A DNA stretch of 64,000 nt, taken from CAZQVA01 sp964596685. Lineage in GTDB: Bacteria > Chlamydiota > Chlamydiia > Chlamydiales > VFKH01. Shown here piece by piece: positions 43,886-53,206 of this stretch; the first letter of the stretch is position 1, and the number at the start of each line of letters is the position of its first letter. Location: positions 1-64,000 of the forward strand of contig CAZQVA010000007.1 of NCBI GenBank assembly GCA_964596685.1, read 5' to 3'. Made by a program: the position numbers and the translations under genes. Below the pieces are notes generated by a model. The model had not been told where the DNA came from. It searched no databases and saw only the letters and a list, made by a program, of their open reading frames with translations.

Positions 43886-46800
43886 CTACTTAATAACCCG
43901 TAATGACGGATTAGAGGATTTAGTTTCTTGTTTACTTTCTTCTTTATTGTGGAAGTAGAGCAGAAGCGGTGCTGCCACAAAAAGGGAGGAAAGTGTACCG
44001 ACCACAACCCCTAAGGTCATAACCAAAGAGAAGTCGAATATTGAACGTCCACCAAGAACTAGAAGTGCAATCAGCACGACTAATGTAGTTCCTGAAGTCA
44101 TCAATGTGCGGCTCAAAGTTGCATTTAAAGCATGGTTGATCAATGTCTTAAAGTTAGTGCTATGTTTTGCTCGCACATCTTCGCGAATGCGGTCGAAGAT
44201 AATGATCGTATCATTAAGAGAGTATCCAATGATTGTCATTAAAGCAGCAATGACATTGAGATCGATCTGTACATCGACTCCAAAGAGACGAATGAGTGTA
44301 AAGATCGCCATCGCAATGACTAAGTCATAGACAATCCCTAAAAGAGCACTAATCGCATACTTAAATTCAAAGCGAATGGTGATATAAATTAAAATTGCCA
44401 ACATCGCCAAGAATAATCCCAGCAATGCCTGATTGCGCATTGTTTCGGAAAACTGTCCACTTACAGCACTCCATTGTTGATCCAATTGCGCTAACTGGTG
44501 GCTCTTAATTGTTAATCCATTCTCTTGTAAAGCATGCACCACCCAACCGATGCGTGGATTATTCTCATAAGAATACGTCACATCATCAGCATCATTCTCA
44601 AGCGGCATATCCGCAAAAGGATGCCCTGCATCATTCATATTGTGGCTGAACTGCATGCGCAGGGTACTGCCCGCCCCTGTACTACGAATTTGGAAATCTC
44701 TATCAGAAGCTCCCGCTTTTACAAAGGCTTCGCGAGCGGCAGCAACGTAATTGCCCCCCTGCTTTTCCTCTAAGTCTACAGTTAGGGTATACCCACCTTG
44801 GAAGTCCATGCCGATAAGACTACTTCCTTCGCGCCAAACAGCCAATAGGCCCAAAACAACAATCACTAAGGAAACAACGACAGTGATACGCGTTTTATTC
44901 ATAAAGGAGAAATTAGGCTTATCGATCCACTTGGCCATCGATAATTTCTTATGCTTTGGATTTTGTACCCAACCTGCAAAGAAGTATCTCGTCATGAAAA
45001 GAGAGGTGAACATGGATGTCACAATACCGACAATCAGCGTCACTGCGAATCCCTTTACTGGCCCTGAATCAAATTGCATTAAAATCAAAGCCGCAATGAT
45101 GGTTGTCAGGTTAGAATCAACAATCGCAGTAAAGGCTTTTCTGTAGCCTGCTTGTACCGATGAAGGCAATTTATGCGTACGTGCAAATTCTTCTCGAATA
45201 CGCTCGAATACAAGCACGTTGGCATCTACCGCCATACCGATTGTTAAAATGATCCCTGCAATACCTGGGAGTGTTAGAGCCGCATCAATGTTCTGCAATA
45301 CTCCCCACATGATCAACAAGTTAAAGAGCACAGCAATCGAAGCAACAAACCCTGCAAATCGATAGTAAGCAATCATCACAACGATGACTAAGAGTGTTCC
45401 AACGAGTGCAGCAAGCATGCCATACATACGCTCTTGCTTACCAAGTTCAGGACTAATGTTTTCTTCAGAAAGAATTGTAGGAGTAAAACTCAAAGCTCCT
45501 GCCTTCAAATCCGCGGCTAATTCATTCACTTCACTTTGCGTAAAGTGCCCGGTAATCATGGCATGGTCACGCAATGGAGCATTGAGTGTTGGTGCATTGA
45601 TGACATTGCCATTCAACACAACTGCCATACGCCAACCAGCACCACCTGAATAGTTTTCATTAACGGTGCCTACGATCTTCTCTTGAGCAAACTGCGAAGT
45701 CCACGCAAAGAATTGGTCGCGATAATTCACATTCTGACCATCTGCATTTTGACCACTTCCACGCACGCTAAAGGACAACATGTTTCCTTTTGCTTGGTCA
45801 TAACCTACTTGAATGTTTTCAAGATTAGCCCCTTCTAGAGCGTAGTTATAAAATACGATCATCAAAGGATGACTCTGTCCATGCCACTCAGAAAAATCAT
45901 CGCCACGCAGACGTGTGATCATCGACAAGGTGTCATCAAAAACTCCAGTTTGTGGATCAAGAGAAAGATTGGCCAAACGCAAACCCTGCTCTTTAAGAGT
46001 TGCAGCGGCATCACTTTGTGGAATTTCTTCTTGAAGAGGATTGTCAGATCCCCCCATATGTCTCCAAGCAATCTGATGAATGCTTAAGGCATCTGTGCGA
46101 TTTGTCAGCAGAGCTTCATTCCATACTTGCTGCAAAAATTCATTCACTGATGGTGCGAGTGCTTTGTTTCCATTGCTAAATTTTTCATTTACAATATGGA
46201 AACTCATCGAGGCAGCTTGTACTAATTCCTTCGCAGAAAGTCCTTGAGAACCTGGGAAATCGAGTACAATGAATTGATCTTGCGTGCGAATGCCGACATC
46301 AGAGACACCCAATTTATTGACACGTTGATACAATTCATTAACAGCTTGTTGCAGATCTTCTGGATTGCTTAAAAGCTTGCCACTCTTGTCTTGTAATCCT
46401 AAATGAACACTCTTTCCACCCGAAAGATCTAACCCCCATTTGAGAACTTTACGCTCATCGCCATAGAAGTATTTTTTCCAGTTGAGAACTAGATTATTAA
46501 GATAAACATTCTTTGATGGAGGGGGCACATCCATACGGGCATTGAGATCTAGATTCACCTGTGCCGCTTGATATGTATCTCTCCACTTAATTAACTCACC
46601 GTGCATCGCATCTTCAATACGATTCCACGCTAAAATGCGCTGCTGAACGTCTGTAAACTCTAAAGTAGAAAAACGTCCAGTACCATGAACAGTAAACTGT
46701 TCGCGTGTTGCATCAATAAGAGCCGCATAGTAGTTCGGTAATTCAAAAATCACATCTTTGGCGTACGTTTTACCAAAGCCGTTTTCACTCGCACTATACC

Positions 46801-48427
46801 CAAAAAAACCTTGTTGTTCTAATAGACTTTTGAGTGACTTTAAATCTTTGAAAAACTCTTGAGCAACTGCAGTATCTTTTTGCCCCTGATATTGATCGAT
46901 CAAAGACTGTAAGCCTCTTGCAACTACATAGATGGATTGATTGCGGAATTGTTCTGGCAGAGAGTCTCTCGATACACCAGGACTGATGATCCATAAACCA
47001 AGTGCGCGATCTTCTGCTGGCGCAGAAAGAACTTCTTGCTGCGTTAAAATCGGAAAATTCTTTGCAATGAGATCGCGATTTGTAGGATGCCACAGTCTTT
47101 CTAAACGTCCCTTAATTTGCTCTGTACGCTGTTTTGCCACCTGGGGAAGGTGCAACACCAACATGCTTTGGCTGCCTGTCAATTCATTGAAGCTAAAACC
47201 ATAGTTTGCATTAACAGGAACGATCTTTTCTTTTGAAAGACTGGCAAGATTTGCCATTTCATCGATGATGAGCTGGTTTATCTGTTCTACTTGTCGCGCT
47301 TGTGACTCATCTTTTGTACTTTGTTCGCGTAACTGTTGCACATCTGCATGTAAAACAAATGTGACTGTATCATGTGCCCAATCGACTATCAGCTTGCTCA
47401 CAAAAGGATCTTGTTGCTCAAAAGTGATTGTCTGAATTAACTCATGCTGATCACCCCATGTTTTTTGAAGCAATGCATGTGAAGAAGTGGCATTTAAAGG
47501 ATCTTGACCCGAGGCAAAAACACTCTTTTGAGCGCGAACAATTGCCGCAGCCTGTTCTAAAGCAATTTTTTCTTTTTCGAGAATTTTGCGCTGCAAGATA
47601 TTCTCTTCTGCTGCGGTTTTTTTAATCGCATCGATCGCCTTAGTGCGCTCTTGCGCCATCTCCGTAAGCAATTTTTCGAATTTTTCAATCGTTTGGCCTG
47701 TTACCCCTTGCCCCTGTGTAAAGGAAGCATAGTAGCGACGCGCTGGGCCATTCTTCTTACCGAAAAGCTTGTCGAATAAAACAATTTTTTGTGCCAACTG
47801 CACAACCATTTGATCTTGATCCGGATTAGCTCTCTTCTGCGACAAAGATTTCAATACCTGTGCTGGGTAACTTGTACCACCCAAGCCAATCAATACAGGT
47901 TCCAAACGATCAAAAACAATCTCTTGATATTCTTCAGTGATTTGATGGTCTTTCTGCTTTTGAACAAACGTAAAGTAATTGCCAGCCTGTTTTGCATCCA
48001 GGGTTGTTGTCAAACGACGCTCGATCCAAACCTCACTACCATTGGTATCGGGCAGCGCAACGAGTTCAACGCGTGCAGGAACAAAGGGAAATAAAGTTGC
48101 AGCACGTGGGACTACTGCAGAAAAAATACGCGCATCTTTTTGATTGTCAAAAGTCAAGTGCAACAAACTGCTATCTTCTTTAGAGACTTCTAACTGCTTG
48201 AGATTGAGCCCAAGATGCTTTACCAAAGCATGCACCCACTCTACTGACTGTTCTTGCACACCTTGAATGCGCTCTGAAACCTCTACAGCAACACCTGCAG
48301 CTCGTCTTTGATCAATGGGATCAGAAAGCGGTTTAGAGTAATAAAAAATTGTAGGCAATATGTTGTAAAGCGTCAATGCGAGCACAGCTATAATGAGAAA
48401 AAGCTGCCACTTCTTTTGTTTTTCCAT
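43886..48427 (-). CDS. secDF: fused protein-export membrane protein SecDF
   Basis: 1513 residues. The SecD half has TM1 (LFLIIAVLALTLYNILPTIF), a very large periplasmic region to about 1010 containing KWGLDLSGGKSVHLGLQ, and five more spans with GIAGIILTIGMAVDANVLVF and ERIREE. The SecF half (from about 1195) has SLIGMDFQGGYTLTVDLEEK and GYSLNDTIIIFDRIREDVR. Both carry the RND-type conserved Asp/Arg motifs. It uses the proton gradient to pull secreted proteins through SecYEG. The fusion and long first periplasmic domain (about 600 residues before GLDLSGG) are typical of chlamydiae. No yajC is visible nearby. Confidence 0.97.
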   Translation of the reverse strand: MEKQKKWQLFLIIAVLALTLYNILPTIFYYSKPLSDPIDQRRAAGVAVEVSERIQGVQEQSVEWVHALVKHLGLNLKQLEVSKEDSSLLHLTFDNQKDARIFSAVVPRAATLFPFVPARVELVALPDTNGSEVWIERRLTTTLDAKQAGNYFTFVQKQKDHQITEEYQEIVFDRLEPVLIGLGGTSYPAQVLKSLSQKRANPDQDQMVVQLAQKIVLFDKLFGKKNGPARRYYASFTQGQGVTGQTIEKFEKLLTEMAQERTKAIDAIKKTAAEENILQRKILEKEKIALEQAAAIVRAQKSVFASGQDPLNATSSHALLQKTWGDQHELIQTITFEQQDPFVSKLIVDWAHDTVTFVLHADVQQLREQSTKDESQARQVEQINQLIIDEMANLASLSKEKIVPVNANYGFSFNELTGSQSMLVLHLPQVAKQRTEQIKGRLERLWHPTNRDLIAKNFPILTQQEVLSAPAEDRALGLWIISPGVSRDSLPEQFRNQSIYVVARGLQSLIDQYQGQKDTAVAQEFFKDLKSLKSLLEQQGFFGYSASENGFGKTYAKDVIFELPNYYAALIDATREQFTVHGTGRFSTLEFTDVQQRILAWNRIEDAMHGELIKWRDTYQAAQVNLDLNARMDVPPPSKNVYLNNLVLNWKKYFYGDERKVLKWGLDLSGGKSVHLGLQDKSGKLLSNPEDLQQAVNELYQRVNKLGVSDVGIRTQDQFIVLDFPGSQGLSAKELVQAASMSFHIVNEKFSNGNKALAPSVNEFLQQVWNEALLTNRTDALSIHQIAWRHMGGSDNPLQEEIPQSDAAATLKEQGLRLANLSLDPQTGVFDDTLSMITRLRGDDFSEWHGQSHPLMIVFYNYALEGANLENIQVGYDQAKGNMLSFSVRGSGQNADGQNVNYRDQFFAWTSQFAQEKIVGTVNENYSGGAGWRMAVVLNGNVINAPTLNAPLRDHAMITGHFTQSEVNELAADLKAGALSFTPTILSEENISPELGKQERMYGMLAALVGTLLVIVVMIAYYRFAGFVASIAVLFNLLIMWGVLQNIDAALTLPGIAGIILTIGMAVDANVLVFERIREEFARTHKLPSSVQAGYRKAFTAIVDSNLTTIIAALILMQFDSGPVKGFAVTLIVGIVTSMFTSLFMTRYFFAGWVQNPKHKKLSMAKWIDKPNFSFMNKTRITVVVSLVIVVLGLLAVWREGSSLIGMDFQGGYTLTVDLEEKQGGNYVAAAREAFVKAGASDRDFQIRSTGAGSTLRMQFSHNMNDAGHPFADMPLENDADDVTYSYENNPRIGWVVHALQENGLTIKSHQLAQLDQQWSAVSGQFSETMRNQALLGLFLAMLAILIYITIRFEFKYAISALLGIVYDLVIAMAIFTLIRLFGVDVQIDLNVIAALMTIIGYSLNDTIIIFDRIREDVRAKHSTNFKTLINHALNATLSRTLMTSGTTLVVLIALLVLGGRSIFDFSLVMTLGVVVGTLSSLFVAAPLLLYFHNKEESKQETKSSNPSLRVIK

Positions 48428-48608
48428 GTGATCCTTACCAGTGTATCGTGACGAAAATTCAATTTTTCAATGCGCTATTCCACTGAAAAATCCATCCAAA
48501 TAGCATCTACAGACCGATTCACGCTATAAATCGTCCTTATGAAACTAGGTCGCGTCTTTAATGTTGAGAACAAAAATAGCATCCTGGACGATTTTTCTCT
48601 ATCCAAAG

Positions 48609-48775
48609 ACGTGAGCCTTTTGCAAAACTATCCGTAATATGAACTGGTTGCCTAGCAGCGATCTAAGGAGAAAACCTCCTTACGCATGGCTATGGTCATT
48701 CATGCGTCGCTTTTTTTTGAATCCTGCAGCCCTCACTCAGGTCCTATTATGGATAGTTTTTCAAAAGGCTCACGT
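48609..48775. mobile_element. MITE-like element E
   Basis: ACGTGAGCCTTTTGCAAAAC at the left is mirrored at the right (to 48775), with the match continuing through CTATCC for about 25 bp. Inside are an AAGGAG/CTCCTT hairpin and an ACGCATG/CATGCGT hairpin followed by CGCTTTTTTTT, a good terminator shape on the plus strand. No coding content. Only one copy is in the window. Upstream, 48527-48594 contain an AAATCGTCC/GGACGATTT pair; otherwise 48428-48608 hold only the presumed secDF promoter region. Confidence 0.7.
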
Positions 48776-48786
48776 GAGTTCTATAT

Positions 48787-48861
48787 ATGAGAGCTTTTTT
48801 TATGACTCGAGCTCAGGGCTTTCTCTTCTGTCTACAACCAATTCTTCAAGTGGAATGGGTA
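48787..48861. mobile_element. right half of MITE-like element A
   Basis: From TTTTTTTATGACTCGAGCTC to TGGAATGGGTA this matches the right arm of element A. The left arm is missing and element E lies in its place. Its sub-variant bases (CTTCTGTCTACAACC, CTTCAAGTGG) match the lone left half at 56058 better than any full copy. Confidence 0.8.
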
Positions 48862-48865
48862 TATT

Positions 48866-48887
48866 AGACTTCTTTCGAAAGAAGTCT
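48866..48887. mobile_element. minimal element B: 22-bp palindrome of joined termini
   Basis: AGACTTCTTTC is followed directly by its complement, i.e. the two ends of element B with no interior. ATT flanks it on both sides (48863-48865 and 48888-48890), a 3-bp duplication as for the nested B copy. It ends three bases before the RND gene's stop codon region begins at 48891. Confidence 0.75.
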
Positions 48888-48890
48888 ATT

Positions 48891-51800
48891 TTAAATCGAT
48901 GCATCCATGTCCTTTATTTTGGGTTGCAAGCGATCTAGGTAGATAAAGACAACTGGCATCAGGAAAAGTGTGAGTAGCTGAGAAAAGAGCAACCCTCCAA
49001 TGAGTACCAAACCTAAAGGTTTACGCGCTTCACCCCCAGCACCGAGCCCTACAGCTACGGGCAAAGCCCCCATGATTGCTGCCAGAGTGGTCATTAAGAT
49101 CGGACGAAAACGAATCAAAGCTGCCTCAAAGATCGCATCATGGGCGCCTTTGCCATTTTTTTTCATCTCATTAGCATAGTCGATCATCATGATCCCATTC
49201 TTTTGTACAATCCCAATCAAAAGCACGAGACCTAATAACGCATACAAGGAAAGGATTTGATCAAAAGCTAGGAGAGTCAATAGTCCGCCAAGCACAGCAA
49301 TGGGGAGTGCAGATAAAATGGTCAGCGGTAGAATAAAGCTCTCATATAGAATACCGAGAAGAATATAGATGAAGATAACCGCTATAATAATTAGGAAACG
49401 AAAGTCAGACATCGTCTCTTCAAACTGTTGCGCTACCCCCTGCAAATCTCCATTCACCGACTGTGGCAACACTTCATCAGCAATTCCTCTCAATGTGGAA
49501 ATTGCATCACTTAAAGGAATTTGAGGGGCCAAGCTAAAGGAAAGTGTCACCGAAGGGAACTGATTAAAGTGATTTACACTTGAAACACCTACCCCCTCCT
49601 TCATCTGTAAAATATTACTGAGTGGCACTACATTGCCTGGCGCAGATGGATTTTGAATATATAAAGCATTGAGATTATCAGGCTGATTGCTATAACTGGG
49701 TGTAACTTCCAGCACGACATTGTATTCGTTGGCGGGAGTTTGCATCGTCGATACTTTTCCCCCACTCAATGCATAGCCCAAATTACCCTGCAGTGCTTGA
49801 GCGCTAATGCCATAGGAGGAAGCTGCATCTCTGTCGAGGGTTAATTCGATTTGCGGGGTCGTATTTTGTAGGTCATTGTTGACATTTATAAATCCAGGAA
49901 CCATTTGCAGGCGTTGTGTCAATTTTGTGGCAGCATTATAGAGATCCTCTGGATTTAAACTTGACAAGACATACTGATAGTCCGCATTGCTCGTGGCCCC
50001 AACAGAAAGATTTAAAAATGGCAGTGCCTTGACATACGTAGCAATTCCGGGGATTTGCCAGAGGTCCACATTTAAATCCTGTAAAACATGCTGCACGGAT
50101 GGCCTTTCATTAGCTGGTTTCAAACGCGCAAACAATAAACCACTATTATTGCTAAGACCAGCAAGTGTTACGTAATCCACAATGTGTTTATTATCTGTAA
50201 ACTCCTTGTTGACCTCCTGCTGCAACTCTACGGAATGGCGTGTCGAAGAATTTTGCGCTGTCTGGGTATAGGCAATCAAAAATCCTAAATCGTCAGAGGC
50301 GGTTAAACTAGTTGGCAATTTTTGGAAAACAAAAACCGTTCCTATGAGGGCAGCCAAACCAATAATTAAAGTGAGTTTTGGCCAAACAAGCACCCATTCC
50401 AGTCCCTTGCGATATCCCTTGATCAAGGTGCGATTGATCTTTTCAGAAAAATGCACTTTGTTGTCTTCATCCGATTTTTTATGTGGAGGAAGAAAACGGC
50501 TACACAATAAAGGCGTTAATGTCAGTGAAATGACGCCCGAAGACATAATCGCCATCACCATAGTCACTGCAAACTCTCTAAATAACCTCCCCAACATGCC
50601 ACTCAAGAATAGTAATGGAATAAATACCGCACACAGGGCAAGGGTCATTGTCATGACTGTGATACTAATTTGCGCTGAGCCATCTAATGCTGCCTTGTAA
50701 GGAGGTTTTCCCCCTTCAATATGGCGAACGATATTCTCCAGAACCACGATCGCATCATCGATGATGAATCCAATTGCCAATAAGAGGGCCATTAGAGAAA
50801 GGTTATCAAGTGTAAAACCGGCCAAATCCATCAACATAAAAGTTGAAATCATACTCATGGGAATGACGACAACGGGGATAATCGTATCTTTGAATTTTCC
50901 AAGATAAATAAAAATTACAGCAACGACCAAAATAAAGGCGACGAGCAAGGTGAACTCGACATCCTGAACAGAGGCAATAATGGAATCAGCACGATTGAAG
51001 ATCGAATCAAAATAAATATTTGCAGGAATTTCCTTGCGCAAGTGAGGGAGTAATTGATCAATACCTTTAACAACTGCAATGGTATTCGCTTTTGGTTGTT
51101 TTTGAACCGCGATCACTGCTGTTGGCTGGTTAATACCTCGGCTAGCATTGACATAATTACAATAAAGGTAAGGCTGCTGCTGGCTATTAATCGCATACCC
51201 GACATCCCTAATTGAAAGAGGCGCTCCATTTTGTGTCGAGATGACAAGATTGTCATACCCTTCTGCGCGTAAGATTTGCCCATTGGGATTTTGTATCAGA
51301 AAATACCGCAAAACACCGTCATAGTCCCCTAATGGATAGTTGACATTCCCACCTGCAATTGTTGTTGCAATATTTGTTAAATCTAATCCCTTTGCAGCAA
51401 GGTTTTGAGGATCAATACGCACTCTTACAGCGTAAGGAGAGCCATAAGTAACAATTTGAGCAACCCCAGGAACCATTGACAATCGTTTTCCTACATAACT
51501 ATCGGCATACTCATAGAGTTTATCAGGTTCCATAGTGGGAGAACTGACCACCATATATTGAATAGGCGCGGCTGAAGGGTTCACCTTTTCATAAGTCGGA
51601 TTACTTGGCATCTGAGGCAAGAGAGGCAATGTAGCTGAAATTGCCGCATTAACATCCTGTGCTGCTGCATCAATATTCACAGAAAGATCAAACTGCAAGA
51701 CGATTGTCGATGCCCCTTGTGTACTGGAAGACGTCATGACACGGATGCCATTAATAGCCATGAAGGCGCGCTCTAAAGGAGTCGCCACTGTGTCCGCCAT

Positions 51801-51974
51801 CGTTTTAGGGCTACCACCTGGCAAATAAGCAGACACTTCTAAAGTAGGGTATTCGACATCCGGCAAATCACTAACAGGCAGTCGATAGTAGGCTAAAAGA
51901 CCTACACAAAGAATCGCTATCATCACCAATGTGGTCATCACAGGACGACGGATGAAAGGTTCTGAAAGATTCAT
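48891..51974 (-). CDS. RND multidrug-type efflux pump, inner-membrane subunit
   Basis: 1027 residues of the AcrB/MdtB HAE1 type, twelve spans. Landmarks are FIRRPVMTTLVMIAILCVG, YPTLEVSAYLPGGSPKTMAD, ALLLAIGFIIDDAIVVLENI (the TM4 Asp-Asp proton relay) and RFRPILMTTLAAIMGALPVA. It takes substrates from the periplasm or membrane and passes them to the adaptor and TolC-like channel encoded just upstream. The start overlaps the adaptor's stop by four bases. The stop is set in repeat-rich DNA. The substrate is unknown. Confidence 0.95.
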   Translation of the reverse strand: MNLSEPFIRRPVMTTLVMIAILCVGLLAYYRLPVSDLPDVEYPTLEVSAYLPGGSPKTMADTVATPLERAFMAINGIRVMTSSSTQGASTIVLQFDLSVNIDAAAQDVNAAISATLPLLPQMPSNPTYEKVNPSAAPIQYMVVSSPTMEPDKLYEYADSYVGKRLSMVPGVAQIVTYGSPYAVRVRIDPQNLAAKGLDLTNIATTIAGGNVNYPLGDYDGVLRYFLIQNPNGQILRAEGYDNLVISTQNGAPLSIRDVGYAINSQQQPYLYCNYVNASRGINQPTAVIAVQKQPKANTIAVVKGIDQLLPHLRKEIPANIYFDSIFNRADSIIASVQDVEFTLLVAFILVVAVIFIYLGKFKDTIIPVVVIPMSMISTFMLMDLAGFTLDNLSLMALLLAIGFIIDDAIVVLENIVRHIEGGKPPYKAALDGSAQISITVMTMTLALCAVFIPLLFLSGMLGRLFREFAVTMVMAIMSSGVISLTLTPLLCSRFLPPHKKSDEDNKVHFSEKINRTLIKGYRKGLEWVLVWPKLTLIIGLAALIGTVFVFQKLPTSLTASDDLGFLIAYTQTAQNSSTRHSVELQQEVNKEFTDNKHIVDYVTLAGLSNNSGLLFARLKPANERPSVQHVLQDLNVDLWQIPGIATYVKALPFLNLSVGATSNADYQYVLSSLNPEDLYNAATKLTQRLQMVPGFINVNNDLQNTTPQIELTLDRDAASSYGISAQALQGNLGYALSGGKVSTMQTPANEYNVVLEVTPSYSNQPDNLNALYIQNPSAPGNVVPLSNILQMKEGVGVSSVNHFNQFPSVTLSFSLAPQIPLSDAISTLRGIADEVLPQSVNGDLQGVAQQFEETMSDFRFLIIIAVIFIYILLGILYESFILPLTILSALPIAVLGGLLTLLAFDQILSLYALLGLVLLIGIVQKNGIMMIDYANEMKKNGKGAHDAIFEAALIRFRPILMTTLAAIMGALPVAVGLGAGGEARKPLGLVLIGGLLFSQLLTLFLMPVVFIYLDRLQPKIKDMDASI

Positions 51975-53206
51975 GAATGATCTCTCCCTTCAAGATGTGC
52001 AATTTTACGAAGGATACGCCTCGATGGGTGCATTGAAGGGCTCTTCAATTCATGCTCATCCTTTGTAAGGTCATGTGTAATATTGACAGGTGCATCAGGA
52101 TAAAGATTTAACTGCCCCACAGTAACTACCTCTGTGTTTGCTTCAAGACCACTTTTAATCTCTGTCCATTCATCTGTTGCCACTCCAGTCACTACTTCTT
52201 GCATTTTTACTGTATGGTCTTTTGTCACTACATAAACGAATTTGCCCTTAGCCCCCACCTGGATAGCCAATGTAGGCACGACGACAGCATCTTTATTCAC
52301 ATACATCTGTAGTTCACCGCGCACAAATTGCCCTGGCCAACCATCTAAATTCTCGTTTTTAAAGCGGGCTTTGATATTGATGGTTCCAGTTTGTGCATTG
52401 ACTACGTTGTCAATGGCTATTAATTCTCCTTCAAGATGTGGCTGTGTTGGGCTCGAAAAAGAAATCACAATCTTTAATGGCGCTTCCTTTTGACGATTTT
52501 TAACGGTGTCCAGCCAAATTTCTGGTAAATTTAAGATGGCATCAATTGGGCTAACTTGAGCGACTGTCGCAATAAATGGGTTGCTGTATGAAAGGTTAAA
52601 AACGTTACCCACTGTCACCTGCACTAAACCAAAGATACCATCGACAGGAGCACGTAATTCAGTAAACCCTAATTGCGCTTGTGCATAGACTAAAGCTCCC
52701 TTATCGGACAGCAACTGTCCTTCAGCAGCTAGGACAGCGGCCTGATACTGTGCCATTGTCAAAGGTGCCACAAAGTTTTGAGGCACAAGGGCCGCATAGC
52801 TTTTGAGCTGTTCTTTGGCATATTGTAAATTCGCCTCATCCTTCATAATATTTCCTTGAACTTGCTCCACAAGCCCTAAGAAGGGTGTCGGATCAATGCG
52901 AACTAACAAATCTCCCGTTTTAACCATTGCCCCATCTTTGGGAACAATTTCAACGACCTCTCCCGACACCTGAGGCACAAGCTGGACGAGATTGGGAGAC
53001 TGCAAATGGCCAATGACGCGCAAGGTCACAGGCACATCGCGCGTATAACTCTTATCAACTTTCACGGGGAAACTAAAGGCTGCAGGCTGCGCCACATGCG
53101 CGCTTGCTTTATCTTGAGCCTTCTTCTTGCAGCCAGAGACTTGTAAAAGTAAAATACCTAGTGAGCAAACATAGACCAAATGTATGATATACTTCTTTTT
53201 AAGCAT
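51971..53206 (-). CDS. RND periplasmic adaptor (membrane fusion protein)
   Basis: 411 residues. The N-terminus MLKKKYIIHLVYVCSLGILLLQVSGC with a Cys after VSG is a lipoprotein signal. The order is then barrel-sandwich half (LVQLVPQVSGEVVEIVPKDG), coiled hairpin, second half (ELRAPVDGIFGLVQVTVGNV), beta-barrel and membrane-proximal domain. It joins the RND pump to the TolC-like channel. It overlaps the tolC-like gene upstream by eight bases and the RND gene by four. Confidence 0.92.
   Translation of the reverse strand: MLKKKYIIHLVYVCSLGILLLQVSGCKKKAQDKASAHVAQPAAFSFPVKVDKSYTRDVPVTLRVIGHLQSPNLVQLVPQVSGEVVEIVPKDGAMVKTGDLLVRIDPTPFLGLVEQVQGNIMKDEANLQYAKEQLKSYAALVPQNFVAPLTMAQYQAAVLAAEGQLLSDKGALVYAQAQLGFTELRAPVDGIFGLVQVTVGNVFNLSYSNPFIATVAQVSPIDAILNLPEIWLDTVKNRQKEAPLKIVISFSSPTQPHLEGELIAIDNVVNAQTGTINIKARFKNENLDGWPGQFVRGELQMYVNKDAVVVPTLAIQVGAKGKFVYVVTKDHTVKMQEVVTGVATDEWTEIKSGLEANTEVVTVGQLNLYPDAPVNITHDLTKDEHELKSPSMHPSRRILRKIAHLEGRDHS

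Noticed and set aside
46794..47625. Several ORFs opposite or out of frame with secDF
   Set aside because: They are shadow frames within a long, well-conserved gene.
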